Shown here one piece after another: positions 5,351-7,206 of a DNA stretch of 7,206 nucleotides. Below the pieces are notes generated by a model. The model had not been told where the DNA came from. It saw nothing but the letters and a program-made list of their open reading frames with translations, and ran no database searches. Location of the stretch: positions 1 through 7,206 of the forward strand of contig CACZRJ010000099.1 in NCBI GenBank assembly GCA_902783535.1, in the 5' to 3' direction. A program made the position numbers and the translations under genes. Source of the DNA: an uncultured Ruminococcus sp. GTDB lineage: Bacteria; Bacillota; Clostridia; Oscillospirales; CAG-382. Each line of letters begins with the position of its first letter. Position 1 is the stretch's first letter.

Positions 5351-7206
5351 TGCTTTTTTCTCCTCTGATTAGATAGTACGCGCTCGTCATGCCGGGGATC
5401 AGCGTTTCCTGCCCGCAGACGCGGCCGGTCAGCAGTTCTTCAGCCCCTTCCGGGACCGAGATCCGCTCTTCGTGCCCGGTCAGGTTGCAGACGGCGATCA
5501 GACGGTCGCCGGCCGGCTGCGAACGGCGTTCGAACGCGAAGAAGCCGAATTTGCATTCCAGCACGCGGAACCCTTCCGCGGAAAAGACGCGTTCGCTTTT
5601 CCGGACCCGGTTGACGCGGGAGATCCATCCGGTCAGTTCGGGTTCCGGATGTTTCCAGGGATAGGGACGCCGGTTGAACGGATCGTGATATCCTTCCATG
5701 CCCCGCTCGTCCCCGTAGTAAATGCAGGGAACGCCGGGCAGCGCCGCGAGCAGAGCGTATCCGTTCTTCAGAAGGACGAGCGCTTCGCTCCGCTGCTCCT
5801 CCGTCATTCTCTTTTCCGCAAGGACCTCGTTCGGGATCCCGTCGTCCGGGTCGCCGCCGAGCACGGTCAGGATGCGTTCCGTATCGTGCGTGCCGAGGAA
5901 ATTCATGCAGTACGCCAGGCATTCCGGCGGATAGTGCCGGACGAGCGTTTCCGACACGCGGCGGAGCAGTTCCGGGTCCTTTTCCTTCAGGAAATGAATG
6001 AGTCCGTTCCGGAATGGATAGTTCATGACCCCGTCCAGCTGCGCGCCCTGGAAATACTCCTTCCGCTCCCCGTACGCCTCCTTGCAGGATGCGTCCTCCC
6101 AGACTTCGCCGATGACGGCGGCGTCCTTCTTCTTTTCCTTGACGGACGCGCAGATGCGCTCGACGAAATTGCGGTCCAGCTCGTCGACGACGTCCAGCCG
6201 GTATCCGTCGGCGCCCATCTCCATGTATTTCGGAATGACTTTTCCGCATATGAACGAAACGAACGATTCGTTCTTGACCGTCTTGGGCAGATTCTTCATG
6301 CCCCACCAGCTGTCGTATTCATCCCTCGTTTTTCCGAAGGAGAACCAGGACGCGTAGGGCGAGTCGGGCGACTGATACGCGCCGACGGAATCGTATCTGC
6401 CCCGGCGGTTGAAATAGACGCTGTCGTCTCCGACGTGGTTGAAGACGCCGTCCAGCAGGATCGCGATGTTTCGCCTGTGCGCTTCTTCGCAGAGCAGGCG
6501 GAAGGCGTCGTCTCCTCCGAAGGACGGGTCGACGCGCAGATAGTCGCCGGTGTCGTATTTATGATTGGAAAAGGCCTCTCCGATCGGCGAAAGATACAGA
6601 CAGGTCGCGCCGAGTTCCTTCAGATCGTCGAGTTTCTCGACGATCCCGTACAGGTCCCCGCCGAAATGCGTGTTGTTCGGAAAGGGTTTTCCCGCGGAGG
6701 AAGGATACTCCGGGATCCCGCCGTCCCAGTCGTCGTTGTATTTCGCGTCTTCCCTGCGCCCGGATCTTCCGCTTTTGAAGAACCGGTCGACGAAGATCTG
6801 ATAGAACACGCCGTTCTTCAGCCATTCGGGCGGATCGTAGTCGCGGCGGTAGACCATCAGCTGGATCTCGTTGCAGAAACGGTCGGCAAGGAAGAAGCGC
6901 CCGTCGTTTTCGGCGGTGAAAAGCCTGCCGGTTGGCGTGTCGGCCTCCCAGTGGTACCGGAAAAGGCCCCGTCCCTCCGGGCAGAATCCCTCCGCGGGGA
7001 CGTCCGCGGAAAAAACGGCGTGCGGCCGCGGGTCGCCGGAAAGGCCGGGATCCGTACCGTCGCGGCGGAGCGCCGGAACGGCCAGGATCGGCCGGCTGCC
7101 GTCGCCGATATACAGTTTGACGGCGTCAGGAAAGCCGGTTTCCCCGTCCGCGTCCTGCGGCCGGAAGAAACACAGCTGGAAGGTCAGAACGCTTCCCGCC
7201 GGAAAC
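5343..7206 (-). CDS. GH13 alpha-glucan hydrolase, neopullulanase-like (N-terminus beyond window)
   Basis: An alpha-amylase superfamily enzyme that cleaves alpha-glucans such as maltodextrins, pullulan, starch or glycogen. The frame stays open without a stop from 5343 to the right edge, giving 620 visible residues; the Met at 6857 is internal. Visible residues about 1-105 form a beta-sandwich domain of the kind found before the catalytic domain in neopullulanase-type enzymes (ending FFLADRFCNEIQL). The barrel starts at NGVFYQIFVDRF. Counting from the Met at 6857, region I is DGVFNH (136-141), the region V-like NLPK is at 189-192 (compare MPKLN of neopullulanases), region II is DGYRLDVVDE with nucleophile Asp222, region III is VIGEVWED with acid/base Glu251, and region IV is FLGTHDTER with Asp325. 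A C-terminal beta domain follows at about 420-500. All catalytic residues are present. Cellular location cannot be judged without the N-terminus. Its stop overlaps the acetyltransferase start. Subfamily GH13_20 or GH13_39 is likely but not certain. Confidence 0.93.
   Translation of the reverse strand, partial: FPAGSVLTFQLCFFRPQDADGETGFPDAVKLYIGDGSRPILAVPALRRDGTDPGLSGDPRPHAVFSADVPAEGFCPEGRGLFRYHWEADTPTGRLFTAENDGRFFLADRFCNEIQLMVYRRDYDPPEWLKNGVFYQIFVDRFFKSGRSGRREDAKYNDDWDGGIPEYPSSAGKPFPNNTHFGGDLYGIVEKLDDLKELGATCLYLSPIGEAFSNHKYDTGDYLRVDPSFGGDDAFRLLCEEAHRRNIAILLDGVFNHVGDDSVYFNRRGRYDSVGAYQSPDSPYASWFSFGKTRDEYDSWWGMKNLPKTVKNESFVSFICGKVIPKYMEMGADGYRLDVVDELDRNFVERICASVKEKKKDAAVIGEVWEDASCKEAYGERKEYFQGAQLDGVMNYPFRNGLIHFLKEKDPELLRRVSETLVRHYPPECLAYCMNFLGTHDTERILTVLGGDPDDGIPNEVLAEKRMTEEQRSEALVLLKNGYALLAALPGVPCIYYGDERGMEGYHDPFNRRPYPWKHPEPELTGWISRVNRVRKSERVFSAEGFRVLECKFGFFAFERRSQPAGDRLIAVCNLTGHEERISVPEGAEELLTGRVCGQETLIPGMTSAYYLIRGEKSND

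Noticed and set aside
3650..5368. Long plus-strand open frame of 572 codons
   Set aside because: It lies antisense to three well-supported minus-strand genes, has no recognisable domain, is rich in Arg, His, Val and Asp as expected from a GC-rich antisense frame, and has no ribosome binding site. It is a codon-bias shadow.
5440..6306. Second minus-strand open frame of 288 codons inside the GH13 gene
   Set aside because: It overlaps the catalytic barrel coding sequence in another frame, and its Arg-, Gly- and Pro-rich product shows no family features.
1..7206. CRISPR array, tRNA or rRNA genes, insertion sequences, phage genes
   Set aside because: No regularly spaced repeats, cloverleaf-like sequences, transposase or phage-like products were found by eye on either strand.

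Overview
The window looks like a chromosomal segment of a GC-rich member of the Clostridia (Firmicutes). The grounds are a SigH-like sigma factor, a small double zinc-ribbon protein of a type common in Clostridia, strong AAGGAGG-type ribosome binding sites, and tightly packed genes with overlapping stops and starts. This placement is inference from gene content; no ribosomal marker is present. All six protein genes are on the minus strand, so transcription runs from the right edge towards the left.

Right part (7206 down to 1357): a compact five-gene run. It starts with a GH13 alpha-glucan hydrolase whose N-terminus lies beyond the right edge. Next come an AAC(3)-family N-acetyltransferase (8-bp overlap), a MoxR-type AAA+ ATPase (54-bp gap holding a 7-bp perfect hairpin and a strong Shine-Dalgarno), a DUF58 protein (4-bp ATGA overlap) and a DUF4129 membrane protein (4-bp ATGA overlap). 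The last three form the well-known MoxR/DUF58/DUF4129 module, thought to act in cell-envelope or protein-complex maturation. Here the membrane protein lacks the transglutaminase domain often found with it. No promoter is evident inside the run, so it is probably one operon driven from outside the window.

Left part (1306 down to 184): a two-gene unit. A near-consensus housekeeping promoter (TTGACA, 16 bp, TATAAT, with A/T tracts upstream) sits just before a SigH-like sigma-70 family gene. A 92-residue protein with two four-cysteine zinc sites follows. A strong hairpin with a U-run closes the unit at 184-206. The promoter position rules out the longest reading of the sigma gene and favours a TTG start at 1248 or the ATG at 1191.

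Left edge (1-183): no convincing gene. It holds a perfect 16-bp palindrome and repeated GGAAACG elements of unknown meaning, and perhaps the tail of a plus-strand gene.

No RNA genes, CRISPR array, insertion sequence or phage signature was seen. The most notable points are the strong promoter on the sigma gene, the transglutaminase-less DUF4129 protein beside a DUF58 protein with a degenerate MIDAS motif, and the acetyltransferase translationally linked to a GH13 enzyme.
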